From JACIYW01 sp014359745 (lineage in GTDB: Bacteria; Pseudomonadota; Alphaproteobacteria; Rhodobacterales; Rhodobacteraceae), in assembly GCA_050433985.1 (NCBI GenBank), contig JBNPWE010000016.1:1-64000 (forward strand): 64,000 nt of DNA, in the 5' to 3' direction. The notes beneath the pieces are model-generated. The model was not told the origin of the DNA and did no database searches. It saw only the letters and a program-made list of their open reading frames with translations. A program made the position numbers and the translations under genes. Shown piece after piece: positions 1 through 9,179 of the stretch (its first letter is position 1; the number at the start of each line of letters is the position of its first letter).

Positions 1-3000
1 GGTATCACCGGCACGGTTTCGGTGACCGGCGGCAGCTTTGGCAACACCGGCACCACCGGCGCGCTGACCAACAATGGCGGTACGGTGACGAATGCCGGCA
101 CGCTGGCCAGCCTGATCAACCAGGCGGGCACCACCACCAACACGGGTGCCGTGACCGGCACGGCCACCGTTTCGGGCGGCACGTTGAACAATAACGCCGG
201 CGGCACGCTGGCGGGGCTGACCACGATCGGTGCCGGGGGTACGGTGACCAATGCGGGCACGCTGGCGGGCGTTGCCAACGCGGGCAGCTTTGCCAACGCG
301 GCGGGCGGCACGGCGGCCACGGTGGCCAACACCGGCACCGGCAGCAATGCGGGCAGCATCGCGGCGCTGAACCAGACCGCGGGCGGGTTCACCAACACCG
401 GCACCATCAGCGGCGCCACCAACGTGACGGGCGGCACGCTGACCAGCACCGGCACGCTGGCGGGCGGGCTGAGCAATGCGGCCACGGCCAATGTGGCGGG
501 CACGGTTTCGGGGGCGGTCGACAATCTGGCCACCGGCACGCTGGGCGTGACCGGGGCGCTGGCGCTGGATGACAGGCTGGACAATGCGGGCAGCCTTGCG
601 GTGACGGGCGGCGATGCCACCGGCATCACCACGCTGACCAACAGCGGCGCGATCACGGTTGCGGCGGGCAATACCCTGGCGGCCGGGGTGATCGACAACG
701 CAGGCACCATCGCGCTGGATACCGGCGCGCGTTTGCAGGGCACGGATAACACGCTCAACAACGCCGGGGCGATCACCGTCGGCACTGACGGCACGGTGAC
801 GGACGCGGGCGCGATCAACAACCTGGCTGGCGGCAGCATCGATTTTGCCGGGGCGGGCGGCACCTCGGCGCTGGTGTCGGATATTGGGGTTCTGTCGAAC
901 CTTGGCGCGATCGGGCTGAGCGCGGGCAATGTCGATGCCATCGGCACGCTGAGCAATGCGGGCAGCGCCACGCTGGATGTGGCGGGCGGCGGCACCTTTG
1001 CGATTTCGGGCGATCTTGTCGCCGGGGATGACGCGGCGGTCACGGTGGCGGCGGGCAGCACGCTGACGGCGGCCAATCTTGTGACCTCGGGCGCGGCCAG
1101 CCTGACCAATGCGGGCACCCTGACCGGGCCGGTGAGCAACGGCGCCGGTTTTGCCAACCTTGCGGGCGGCACGGCGGGGGCGGTGACCAACACCGGCACC
1201 GGCAGCAACGCGGGCACCATCGCGGCGCTGGTCAACAGCGGTGGCGATTTTGCCAACGCGGGCACGGTGGCCACGACGCTGGCGGTGACCGGCGGCGCGG
1301 TGACCAACAGCGACACGGTGACGGGGGTGGCGACGGTCACGGGCGGCGGCCTGACCAGTTCGGGCACCCTGTCGGACGATCTGGTGATCGCGGCGGGCAC
1401 GTTTGACAATGCGGGCGGCACGGTGGCGGGCAACCTGGTGCAAAGCGGCGGCACGGTCACCTCGACCGGGGCAGTGGCGGGCACGGTGGATGTGTCGGGG
1501 GGCAGCCTTGCCAACAATGCCGGTGGCACGGTTGCGGGGCTGACCACGATCTCGGGCGCGGGTACGGTCACCAATGCGGGCACGCTGGCCGATGTGGCCA
1601 ACGCGGCCAGTTTCACCAACGCGGCGGGCGGCACGGCGGGCACGGTGACCAATACCGCCACCGCCAGCAACGCGGGCAGCATCGCGGCGCTGACCACATC
1701 GGACAGTTTCACCAACACCGGCACCATCGCCGGGGCGGCGGCGCTGACAGCGGGCACATTGGACAACAGCGGCACCATCGCCGGTGCCACATCGGTGACC
1801 GGCGGCACGCTGACCACCACCGGGGCGCTGGCGGGCGGGGTAATCAACAGCGCCACCACGCTGGCCTCGGGCAGTATCGGCGGCGCGTCGCAGAACCTTG
1901 CGGGCGGCAGCTTTACCGTCAATGGCGATCTTGCGGGCAGCGGCGGCAGCCTGGCCAATGCCGGCACGCTGACGCTTGCGGGCGGCGATTTCACCGGGCT
2001 GGGCGCGTTCACCAACAGCGCCACGCTGACTGTGGGCGCCGGGCACACCCTGTCGGCCACGGCGCTGACCAATACCGGCACCGCCAATGTGGCCGGGGTG
2101 CTGGCCAATGCCGGCGGCTTGCTCGACAACCAGTCGCTGATCACCCTGGCCGATGGCGCGGTGCTTGGCGGCAGCGGCGCGATCGTCAACCGCGCGGCGG
2201 GGCAGATCACGGCGGGGGCGGGCAGTGCGATCAGCACCAGCCAGACCTTTGCCAATGCCGGGCTGATCATCGTGAACGGCCCGACCTTTGCAATCACCGC
2301 CAGCGCCTTTGACGGGGCGGGCGGGCGGCTGGACGCGGCGTCGAACGGGCGGCTGACGGATGTGATCACCGTCACCGGCGATGTCACCGGCACGCAGAAC
2401 CTGTCGTTCAACCTGGATCTGTCCACGCCCAATCCGGGCGGGGTGCCGCAGGTCGGCGACCGGATGAATGTCTCGGGGGCGATCACCGGCACGGTCAACC
2501 TGGATTTCCATGTGGCACCGGGCCTGCCGATCGCACAGCCGGTCGGGGTGGTGGTGCTGAGCGCCAGTGACCTGAGCGGGGCCACGCTTAACAGCACCGG
2601 CCTGCCCGCTCCGGGCGGGGTGGTCGAGGTGGGCCTGGCCAATACCGGCACCCAGGCGCTTGTCGTCAGCCAGATCAACCCGGCCATCGCCGGGCTGGCG
2701 GGCAATGTGTCGCTGGTGCAATCGCTGATCGGCACCGTGGTCAACCGGCCGACCAGCCCCTTCGTGTCGGGTCTGGTGTTCGAGGATCCCGACAAATGCA
2801 ACCCCGGCACCTGGGCGCGCGGCACCGGCGGCACCGCCGAGGCGACGGCGCTGACCGACAACGGCGTCAGCAATCTGCCCGCCACCGTCGATGCCGATTA
2901 CTTCGGCCTTCAGGGCGGGCTTGATTACGGCTGTTTCGATGCGATCTCGGGCGGCTGGGATGTGGCCACCGGGGTGATCTTTGGCTTCAACACCGGCGAT

Positions 3001-3726
3001 GTGCGCCAGCGGGTCTTCGCGCTCAACCCGCTCAACCCGACAGAGTTCACCGATCAGGTCACCAGCACCACCCGCGGCGATTTCGATCAGTACTATGCCG
3101 GGCTTTATCTGGCGATGGCCCGCGGCCCGTTTGCCGCCGATCTGCAACTGCGCCGCGAACAGACCGATTTCAGCTTTACCAACACCGCAGAGCCGGGCTT
3201 TCCGGGCCTGCCGCTGACCGATGCCGACTTTACCGCCAAGACCACCACCCTGTCGGGCAGCACCAGCTATTCCTTCACCCTGCCCAACAACCTGTCGCTG
3301 GTGCCCACGGCGGGGTTCGGCCTGTCCTGGGTCGATGGCGACCAGCTTGACTTTGACGATGGCAGCACGCTGACCACCAAGGATTACACCCAGGGCGTGG
3401 CCTTTGTGGGCACGACGCTGGCGCGTACGGTGATCGCCGAAAGCGGCACCAGTGCGATCAACCAGTTCGTGACCGCGACCTATTACAGCGACATCAGCGA
3501 AAACCAGAAATCGGTCTATCAGTTCGGCGGGGTCACCAGCGATCTGAAATCCGAGGGGATCGGCAATTTCAGCGAATTGAGCCTGGGTCTGTCCTATGTC
3601 AAGATCTTCGAAGAGGGCCAGTTCGGTGCCGCCAAGCAGATGAATGCCTCGGTGCGCGGCGATTACCGGTTCAGCGATGATGTCAGCTCTTACGGGCTGA
3701 CGGCGCAGATGCGGATCCAGTTCTGA
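1..3726 (+). CDS. Autotransporter adhesin, 3' part (5' end outside window)
   Basis: The reading frame is open from base 1, so the true start lies upstream; the GTG at 22 is only the first in-frame start codon in the window. About 870 residues are Gly/Thr/Asn/Ala-rich repeats of the type (T/S)NxGT(I/L)xG, as expected for a passenger beta-helix. A linker (about residues 880-920) and a roughly 300-residue C-terminal domain rich in alternating aromatic and polar strands follow. The protein ends in MRIQF, with the terminal Phe typical of BAM-inserted outer-membrane barrels. By family knowledge this is a type Va autotransporter with an AIDA-like passenger, translocated by its own barrel. The passenger contains large internal duplications (193-369 matches 1516-1692). 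No signal peptide is visible because the 5' end is missing. An adhesin role is inferred; no protease motif was seen. Confidence 0.9.
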   Translation, partial: GITGTVSVTGGSFGNTGTTGALTNNGGTVTNAGTLASLINQAGTTTNTGAVTGTATVSGGTLNNNAGGTLAGLTTIGAGGTVTNAGTLAGVANAGSFANAAGGTAATVANTGTGSNAGSIAALNQTAGGFTNTGTISGATNVTGGTLTSTGTLAGGLSNAATANVAGTVSGAVDNLATGTLGVTGALALDDRLDNAGSLAVTGGDATGITTLTNSGAITVAAGNTLAAGVIDNAGTIALDTGARLQGTDNTLNNAGAITVGTDGTVTDAGAINNLAGGSIDFAGAGGTSALVSDIGVLSNLGAIGLSAGNVDAIGTLSNAGSATLDVAGGGTFAISGDLVAGDDAAVTVAAGSTLTAANLVTSGAASLTNAGTLTGPVSNGAGFANLAGGTAGAVTNTGTGSNAGTIAALVNSGGDFANAGTVATTLAVTGGAVTNSDTVTGVATVTGGGLTSSGTLSDDLVIAAGTFDNAGGTVAGNLVQSGGTVTSTGAVAGTVDVSGGSLANNAGGTVAGLTTISGAGTVTNAGTLADVANAASFTNAAGGTAGTVTNTATASNAGSIAALTTSDSFTNTGTIAGAAALTAGTLDNSGTIAGATSVTGGTLTTTGALAGGVINSATTLASGSIGGASQNLAGGSFTVNGDLAGSGGSLANAGTLTLAGGDFTGLGAFTNSATLTVGAGHTLSATALTNTGTANVAGVLANAGGLLDNQSLITLADGAVLGGSGAIVNRAAGQITAGAGSAISTSQTFANAGLIIVNGPTFAITASAFDGAGGRLDAASNGRLTDVITVTGDVTGTQNLSFNLDLSTPNPGGVPQVGDRMNVSGAITGTVNLDFHVAPGLPIAQPVGVVVLSASDLSGATLNSTGLPAPGGVVEVGLANTGTQALVVSQINPAIAGLAGNVSLVQSLIGTVVNRPTSPFVSGLVFEDPDKCNPGTWARGTGGTAEATALTDNGVSNLPATVDADYFGLQGGLDYGCFDAISGGWDVATGVIFGFNTGDVRQRVFALNPLNPTEFTDQVTSTTRGDFDQYYAGLYLAMARGPFAADLQLRREQTDFSFTNTAEPGFPGLPLTDADFTAKTTTLSGSTSYSFTLPNNLSLVPTAGFGLSWVDGDQLDFDDGSTLTTKDYTQGVAFVGTTLARTVIAESGTSAINQFVTATYYSDISENQKSVYQFGGVTSDLKSEGIGNFSELSLGLSYVKIFEEGQFGAAKQMNASVRGDYRFSDDVSSYGLTAQMRIQF
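193..369 (+). repeat. Passenger module, copy 1 (177 bp)
   Basis: This encodes a module running from a NAGGT motif to a GSIAAL motif. A closely similar module lies exactly 1323 bp (441 codons) downstream at 1516-1692, and a partial third copy lies near 1151-1230. The in-frame spacing shows internal duplication of the passenger. Confidence 0.75.
1516..1692 (+). repeat. Passenger module, copy 2 (177 bp)
   Basis: This is the in-frame second copy of the module at 193-369. It keeps the order AGGT, TTI, TNAGTL, NAAGGTA, SNAGSIAAL. Differences between copies are mainly single substitutions. Confidence 0.75.
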
Positions 3727-3847
3727 TCCGGGCGCGCGGCAGGATGCACGCGAGAGGGTGACAGCGCCCGCGCGGCATCCTATCGTGCGCGGGCCTGTCG
3801 CCCGCCGGTTTGCGAATCCCGTTTGCGATTCCCGTTCAGGAGCTTTC

Positions 3848-4660
3848 ATGACCCAGACGATTCCACCCCGCCCCGAGGCCACGATCCCGCCGGTGGCCTG
3901 GGGGGCGCTGACCCATCCGGGGCAGGTGCGCAGCGTGAACGAAGACGGGGTGTTCAGCGCCCCCGACAAGGGGCTTTGGGCGGTGGCCGATGGCATGGGC
4001 GGGCATGTCGGCGGCGCCGAGGCGGCGGCGCTGATCGTCAAGGCGCTGGCCGGGGTGCCGCATCTGCGCGCGCTGGATGCCGCGCTTGACGGGGTGGACC
4101 GGGCGGTGACCGGCGCCGGGCGCGACATTGCCGCGCTGGCCGCCCGCAGCCCCGGCGCGGTGATCGGGGCCACGATGGTGGCGCTGGTGATCCGGGGCCG
4201 GGACTGGGGCTGTCTTTGGGCCGGGGACAGCCGCGCCTACCGGCTGCGGGGCGGGCGGCTGGAACAGCTTACCCGCGACCACAGCGAGGTGAACGATCTT
4301 CTGGCCGCCGGGGTGATCACCCCGGCCGAGGCCAAGACCTGGCCACGGCGCAATGTGATCAGCCGCGCGGTCGGGGTCAGCGATCCGCTGGTGCTTGACC
4401 GGGTCGGCGGGGTTCTGGAACCGGGGGATGTTTTCGTGCTGTGTTCGGATGGGCTGATGAAACATGTGACCGATGCTGAAATCGCCACCCTTCTGGCCGC
4501 GCATCCGCAGGCCGGGGCGGCGGCGGGCGCGCTGATCGACCTGACGCTGGAACGCGGCGCGCAGGACAATGTGACGGTGGTGGTGGTGGCTGCTCCCGGC
4601 ATTGGCCCCGGCCCCGGCACTGGCCCCGGTAATACCCCGGCTGGGGAGGCCCGCGCATGA
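3848..4660 (+). CDS. PP2C-family Ser/Thr protein phosphatase
   Basis: Metal-dependent phosphoprotein phosphatase of 270 residues. I chose the ATG at 3848 because AGGAG lies six bases upstream and the PP2C fold begins soon after; a longer in-frame start at 3758 has no such site. PP2C motifs in order are VRSVNEDGV, VADGMGGHVGG (metal-binding Asp and Gly-Gly), GDSRAYRL, TRDHS, CSDGL and DNVTVVV. The tail is Pro/Gly-rich. The stop overlaps the start of the kinase gene (ATGA), so the two are translationally coupled. It probably reverses phosphorylation by that kinase on T6SS targets such as the FHA protein. A second PP2C gene sits at 9180-9905, so which of the two is the PppA equivalent is open. 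Confidence 0.9.
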   Translation: MTQTIPPRPEATIPPVAWGALTHPGQVRSVNEDGVFSAPDKGLWAVADGMGGHVGGAEAAALIVKALAGVPHLRALDAALDGVDRAVTGAGRDIAALAARSPGAVIGATMVALVIRGRDWGCLWAGDSRAYRLRGGRLEQLTRDHSEVNDLLAAGVITPAEAKTWPRRNVISRAVGVSDPLVLDRVGGVLEPGDVFVLCSDGLMKHVTDAEIATLLAAHPQAGAAAGALIDLTLERGAQDNVTVVVVAAPGIGPGPGTGPGNTPAGEARA

Positions 4661-6723
4661 GTACCGGCGCGGGCAGCACCCCGCCGCTGGCGGATGGCCC
4701 GATCCGGGTTCCGGCGGGCACGCAGATCATCGGCACCTATGAAATCGTCGAACACCTGTCCACCGGCGGCATGGGCGAGGTGTACAGGGGCGTCAACATC
4801 CATTCCGGCGATCCGGTGGCGATCAAGATCGTGCTGCCCGCCCTTGCCCATGACCAGATGATCCTGTCGCTGTTTCAGAAAGAGGCCAGCACGCTCAACC
4901 GGCTCGCGCATGACGCGATCGTGCGCTATCACGTCTTTACCATCGATCCGGGCATTCAGCGGCCCTGTCTGGTGATGGAATTCGTCGATGGCGAGGCGCT
5001 GTCGGACCGGATGAAAAAGGGCCCGATGGCGGCCGAGGATGTGCGCGCGGTGCTGATCCGGGTGGCCGGTGGCCTGGCGGCCGCGCATCGTTACGGCGTG
5101 GTGCACCGCGATCTGTCGCCCGATAACGTGATCTTGCAGGATGGCCGCGTCGATCATGCCAAGCTGATCGATTTCGGCATCGCCAAATCGCTGGCCGCGG
5201 GCGACAAGACGCTGATCGGCAACCAGTTCGCGGGTAAATACGGCTATGTCGCCCCCGAACAGATGGGCCGCTTCCAGGGCGAGGTGACGGAACGCACCGA
5301 TATCTACAGCCTGGGCCTTGTGGCCGCCGCCGCCTGTCTGGGCAAGGGGCTGGACATGGGCAGCAACCCCGCCAGCGCGCTGGAAAAGCGCGTCAGCGTG
5401 CCGGACCTGACCGGGATACCCGCCGACCTGGCAGAGCTTCTGGGCTGGATGCTGCAACCCGACCCCGCCGACCGGCCCGACAGCATGGCCGCCGTGCTGG
5501 CGGTTCTGGGCGGCGAGGCAGAGGTCAGTTCGGTGCCCCCGCACAGCGCGCATTCGGTGCCGCCGGGCGGCGACGGGTTCGACGACCGCACCCGCATTGC
5601 CGGGATGGGCGGTTTCACCACCACGGGCGCGCCCCGTACCGCCCCCCGCACCGTCCCCCGCACCGGGCAGCCGGTGGGGCAGCCGACCGCACCGGGAAAT
5701 CAGGCCGCACCAAGTGCCGCGCCCGCGCCGAAACGGCGCAGGACGCTGCCGCTGATCCTGGGGCTTGTGGTGCTGGGCGGGGCTGGCGGCGGGGTGGCCT
5801 GGCAAATGGGCCTGCTGCCCGCGCCGGTCTCAAGATCCCTGTCGGACACGGCGGCGGCGGTCTTGCCCGCCTCGGTGGCCGCCCTGTTGCCGGGGGCGCC
5901 CGAGGCTGTGCCAGAGGGTTCAGGCGACGCCCCGCCGCCCTCCACCCCGGAGGCGGGCAAACCAGCCCAGGCACCATCCGCCCCGCCCGCGCAAGCCGCA
6001 AGCACACCCCCCGCCACCCCGCCCGCCACCCCGCCCGCTGCCCCGCCTGTGGCCGATACCCGCAGCCCGATCGACCGGCAGATGGATTTCGTGCGAAACT
6101 ATGATGCCGGGGCCTGCAGCTATCTGGTGATCAAGGGCACGCGCGGCGACAGCCTGCAGGTTGCGGCCTTTGGCACCTCGCCCGCGCCGTTCGAGACGAT
6201 GAAAGACACGTTTGCACGCGATTTCGGCACGCCGCCCGATACCTCGGTGCATCTGGTGCGCCCCGATCAATGTGCGGTGGTCAGCTTTGCCAATGATCTT
6301 GCGGCAAGCGGCCGGGGGGCAGAGGATGACCTGTCGCGCCCGCGCCTGGTGCTTGACCGCGACAGCCTGGCCGCGGGGCAAAGCATCCGCGGCACCATCA
6401 CCCGCACCGGCGGGCGGCCGGTCTGGCTGATGCTGGTCGATGCCGAAGGCGTGGTCTATGACCTGACCGGGCAGTTGCGCGAGGAACCGGGCGGGGTGCG
6501 CCGCTTTGGCCTGGCGCTGAATTTCACCGGCAGCGCCGGGGAAACCGAAACCAGCCTGCCGCTGATGATGATGGCGGTGACCAGCGATCAGGTGATCGAA
6601 ACCGCCGCCGGGGCCGCCGGGGTGCGCGCCGCGCAACTGATGCCGATCATGGCCGACGAGATCGTCGAACGCGGGCTGAACGCGCGCGCCGACCTGGCCT
6701 ATTTCCGCTTCAACCTGCAATAG
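4657..6723 (+). CDS. ppkA: Membrane-anchored Ser/Thr protein kinase (PpkA-like)
   Basis: Hanks-type kinase of 688 residues. Visible motifs are the Gly-rich loop LSTGGMGEVY (34-43), VAIK with Lys57, HRDLSPDN (150-157, catalytic Asp152), DFG (172-174) and APEQ (199-202). A Pro/Thr-rich linker leads to one hydrophobic segment at about residues 365-390, then a second Pro/Ala-rich stretch and a C-terminal domain (about 470-688). The segment VWLMLVDAEGVVYDL in that domain resembles the DUF4384-type domains found on bacterial kinases. By analogy with the T6SS threonine-phosphorylation pathway it would sense an envelope signal and phosphorylate the FHA protein. It is separated from the - strand T6SS genes by chrA and converges on them. 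Confidence 0.92.
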   Translation: MSTGAGSTPPLADGPIRVPAGTQIIGTYEIVEHLSTGGMGEVYRGVNIHSGDPVAIKIVLPALAHDQMILSLFQKEASTLNRLAHDAIVRYHVFTIDPGIQRPCLVMEFVDGEALSDRMKKGPMAAEDVRAVLIRVAGGLAAAHRYGVVHRDLSPDNVILQDGRVDHAKLIDFGIAKSLAAGDKTLIGNQFAGKYGYVAPEQMGRFQGEVTERTDIYSLGLVAAAACLGKGLDMGSNPASALEKRVSVPDLTGIPADLAELLGWMLQPDPADRPDSMAAVLAVLGGEAEVSSVPPHSAHSVPPGGDGFDDRTRIAGMGGFTTTGAPRTAPRTVPRTGQPVGQPTAPGNQAAPSAAPAPKRRRTLPLILGLVVLGGAGGGVAWQMGLLPAPVSRSLSDTAAAVLPASVAALLPGAPEAVPEGSGDAPPPSTPEAGKPAQAPSAPPAQAASTPPATPPATPPAAPPVADTRSPIDRQMDFVRNYDAGACSYLVIKGTRGDSLQVAAFGTSPAPFETMKDTFARDFGTPPDTSVHLVRPDQCAVVSFANDLAASGRGAEDDLSRPRLVLDRDSLAAGQSIRGTITRTGGRPVWLMLVDAEGVVYDLTGQLREEPGGVRRFGLALNFTGSAGETETSLPLMMMAVTSDQVIETAAGAAGVRAAQLMPIMADEIVERGLNARADLAYFRFNLQ

Positions 6724-6765
6724 GCGGCGGGAAACACCATTGGGAAAACACCCCTGGCGCGCGCC

Positions 6766-8130
6766 CTACAGGCCCGCCAGATACAGCCCGACCCCGGCCA
6801 GCGCCGCCCCCGTCAGCACCACCCCGGTGCCCAGGCGCAGGCCAAACACCGCCACCAGCGCCGCCAGAACCAGCGCCACGGCGGGCAGGTTCACCGAAGC
6901 GGCCACCGGCAGATCCAGCCGCAGCCCGCAGGTGGCGATCCGCACGGTTTCGTCAAACATCACATGCAGCCCGAACCAGATCGCCAGGTTCAACACCACC
7001 CCCACCACCGCCGCGGTGATCGCGGTCAGCGCCCCACCCAGCAGGCGATTGTCGCGCAGCCGCTCGATGAAGGGGGCGCCCAGAAAGATCCACAAAAAGC
7101 ACGGCGTAAAGGTCACCCAGGTGGTCAGCAACCCGCCCAGCGTGCCCGCCAGCAGCGGCGGCAGGCTGCCCGCCTCGCGAAAGGCGGCCATGAAGCCGAC
7201 GAATTGCGTGACCATGATCAGGGGCCCCGGCGTCGTTTCGGCCATGCCCAGCCCATCCAGCATCTCGCCGGGACGCAGCCAGCCGAAATGCTGCACCGCC
7301 TCTTGCGCCACATAGGCCAGCACCGCGTAGGCGCCGCCAAAGGTCACCACCGCCATCAGGCTGAAGAACCGGGCGATCTGGCTGAACACATCATCCAGCC
7401 CCAGCATCAGCCCCAGAACCGCCACCGGCACCAGCCAGAGCGCCAGCAGCACCCCCGAGACGCGCAGCGCGAAGGCCACGTTGACGCGGGCATGCGCGGG
7501 CACATCGGCGCCCAGAACCGTGTCGGCATCTTCAACCTGCACCGCGCCCGGTCGGCCATGGCCGCCCCCCGCCGCGAAGGTCGGCAGATTGGCGCGCGCG
7601 CCAAGATAGCCGATCAGCCCCGCCGCCAGAATGATCAGCGGAAACGGCACGCCAAAGCCGAAGATCGCCACAAAGGCCGCCGCCGCCACCCAGATCAGCG
7701 CGCGATTGCGCAAGACCCGCCCGCCGATGCGGATCACCGCCTGCACCACGATCGCCAGCACCGCCGCCTTCAGCCCGAAAAACAGCGCCGCCACCACCCC
7801 GACATTGCCATAAAGCGCATAGATCCAGCTTAGCGCCATGATCGCCGCCACGCCGGGCAGCACGAACAGAAACCCCGCGATCACCCCGCCCAATGTGCGG
7901 TGCATCAGCCAGCCGATATAGACGGCAAGCTGCATCGCCTCGGGTCCGGGCAGCAACATGCAGTAATTCAGCGCGTGCAGGAACCGCCTTTCGCCCAGCC
8001 ATTTCTGTTCTTCGACCAGAATGCGGTGCATCACCGCGATCTGCCCGGCCGGCCCGCCAAAGCTGAGCAGGCCGACACGGGCCCAGATACGAAACGCCTG
8101 GCCAAGGGTCGGATAGGGGGGGGTGTTCAT
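6766..8130 (-). CDS. chrA: Chromate transporter (two-domain ChrA type)
   Basis: Inner-membrane protein of 454 residues. I took the ATG at 8130 because the CHR domain starts within a few residues; the upstream extension in frame is not membrane-like. The N-terminal half carries FGGPAGQIAVMH and LLPGPEAMQL. The C-terminal half repeats the pattern with FGGAYAVLAY and TTPGPLIMVTQF, as in the long-chain ChrA family, which exports chromate or transports related oxyanions. About ten hydrophobic segments are visible. It converges on ppkA and follows the M15 gene by 170 bp, so it is probably cargo rather than part of secretion. Codons 3-5 contain a run of eight C residues (G8 on the + strand, 8116-8123), a possible slippage site. 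Confidence 0.93.
   Translation of the reverse strand: MNTPPYPTLGQAFRIWARVGLLSFGGPAGQIAVMHRILVEEQKWLGERRFLHALNYCMLLPGPEAMQLAVYIGWLMHRTLGGVIAGFLFVLPGVAAIMALSWIYALYGNVGVVAALFFGLKAAVLAIVVQAVIRIGGRVLRNRALIWVAAAAFVAIFGFGVPFPLIILAAGLIGYLGARANLPTFAAGGGHGRPGAVQVEDADTVLGADVPAHARVNVAFALRVSGVLLALWLVPVAVLGLMLGLDDVFSQIARFFSLMAVVTFGGAYAVLAYVAQEAVQHFGWLRPGEMLDGLGMAETTPGPLIMVTQFVGFMAAFREAGSLPPLLAGTLGGLLTTWVTFTPCFLWIFLGAPFIERLRDNRLLGGALTAITAAVVGVVLNLAIWFGLHVMFDETVRIATCGLRLDLPVAASVNLPAVALVLAALVAVFGLRLGTGVVLTGAALAGVGLYLAGL
8116..8123 (-). repeat. C8 homopolymer at codons 3-5 of chrA
   Basis: Eight consecutive C residues on the coding strand (ACC CCC CCC after ATG AAC). A one-base slip here would abolish translation of chrA, so it is a candidate contingency tract. 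High GC content alone could produce it. Confidence 0.6.
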
Positions 8131-8220
8131 GTCAGGCTTTCGGGGTGTCTTGACAGGGGTGCAGGCCTTGGCGTGGGGCGCGCAGTCAGACCCGCACCCA
8201 GACCGCACCAAATAATGCTC

Positions 8221-8250
8221 TTTCCTATCCTCTCGAAAAAAATACTCATC
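8221..8250 (-). repeat. Downstream element, copy 1: GATGAGTATTTTTTT...GAGAGGATAGGAAA
   Basis: On the - strand, about 50 bases after the M15 stop (8301), the sequence reads GATGAGTATTT, a T run, then GAGAGGATAGGAAA. It is a variant of the element at 48212, 53787 and 54054, in the same position relative to an upstream gene end and on the same strand as that gene. Confidence 0.5.
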
Positions 8251-8300
8251 TCCCGCACCCTCCCTGCGCGCGCCGGTCAAGGGGTTTCCCCCGACGGATT

Positions 8301-9149
8301 CTAGATCCTGCCCTCTGCCCGCCAGTGTTCCAGCAATTCGCGGCTGACCTCGAAATGCATGCTGTCCTCGCGGCCAAAGGCGGCGCCCCAGATCCAGCCG
8401 GCATCGCGAAAGAAATCGGCCAGGATCGTCAGGCCAAGCTGGGTATAGCCATCGCCCAGCGTATCAAGATAGCTGTCGATGTTCAGATCCACCGCCAGGC
8501 CGAAGGCATGGTTCGACACGCTGGTTCCCGACCCGCGCACCAGCCGCACGCACAGCGATCCGGCGGTATCGATGCGGTCGTAAAGATCGGGGTCGGTGCG
8601 GCGCACCTGTTCGAAGACCTCGCGCAGGCTGTCGATGGCGGGGCGCAGCATCTGCACCCGGATCGGGCCGACATCTTCGGTTACCAGCATCTCGCGCAGC
8701 GCCGGATTGGTCATCGGCTGGCAGGTGTCGGACAGATCGCCGCGCGGCAGGCCCAGGAATTCCACCAGAAACGCCGGGGTTGCCACGGTCAGTTCGGTGT
8801 TGATGGCGCGGCGCGCGGCGATCTGCACGATATCGGCATAGGCGTTGGCGATGGTATTGGGCCCGTCGTGGCGAAACACCTGATCGGTGGGCGGCAGCGC
8901 CTGCCCGCCGGGCGGGGCCGCGCGCAACTCGGTCTGCAGGCGTTCGATGCGGTCGGCCAGGATCTCTATCTGGCCGCGCAGCATCTCGATGTCGATACGC
9001 GCGCCGCTGTCCACCGCGCCGCCGGCGCGCCCGCCGCCGGGGGGCTGGATCACGATCGAGGCGACGCGCCACATGACCGGCGCCAGCACCAGGCCAACCG
9101 CGATCACGATGGCGGGGACGATAAAAGAGGGGGTCGGCTTTGTGCTCAT
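8301..9149 (-). CDS. Membrane-anchored M15-type (VanY/LD-endopeptidase-like) peptidoglycan peptidase
   Basis: 282 residues. An N-terminal hydrophobic helix (about residues 9-32) is followed by a short predicted coiled coil (about 52-70) and a C-terminal catalytic domain. Zn-ligand motifs of the M15 family are visible: SNHAFGLAVD (H-x6-D) and DSMHFE near the C-terminus, preceded by GWIWGAAF. These enzymes cut peptide stems of peptidoglycan. It is the last gene of the T6SS train, 30 bp after pppA. Likely roles are local wall opening for the TssL-TssM complex, since no tssJ is present, or, less likely because of the membrane anchor, an anti-wall effector. The peptidase family is well supported; the T6SS role is inference. 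Confidence 0.8.
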   Translation of the reverse strand: MSTKPTPSFIVPAIVIAVGLVLAPVMWRVASIVIQPPGGGRAGGAVDSGARIDIEMLRGQIEILADRIERLQTELRAAPPGGQALPPTDQVFRHDGPNTIANAYADIVQIAARRAINTELTVATPAFLVEFLGLPRGDLSDTCQPMTNPALREMLVTEDVGPIRVQMLRPAIDSLREVFEQVRRTDPDLYDRIDTAGSLCVRLVRGSGTSVSNHAFGLAVDLNIDSYLDTLGDGYTQLGLTILADFFRDAGWIWGAAFGREDSMHFEVSRELLEHWRAEGRI

Positions 9150-9179
9150 CGGTTTTGGGTATCCGGGGTTGGGGGGCGA

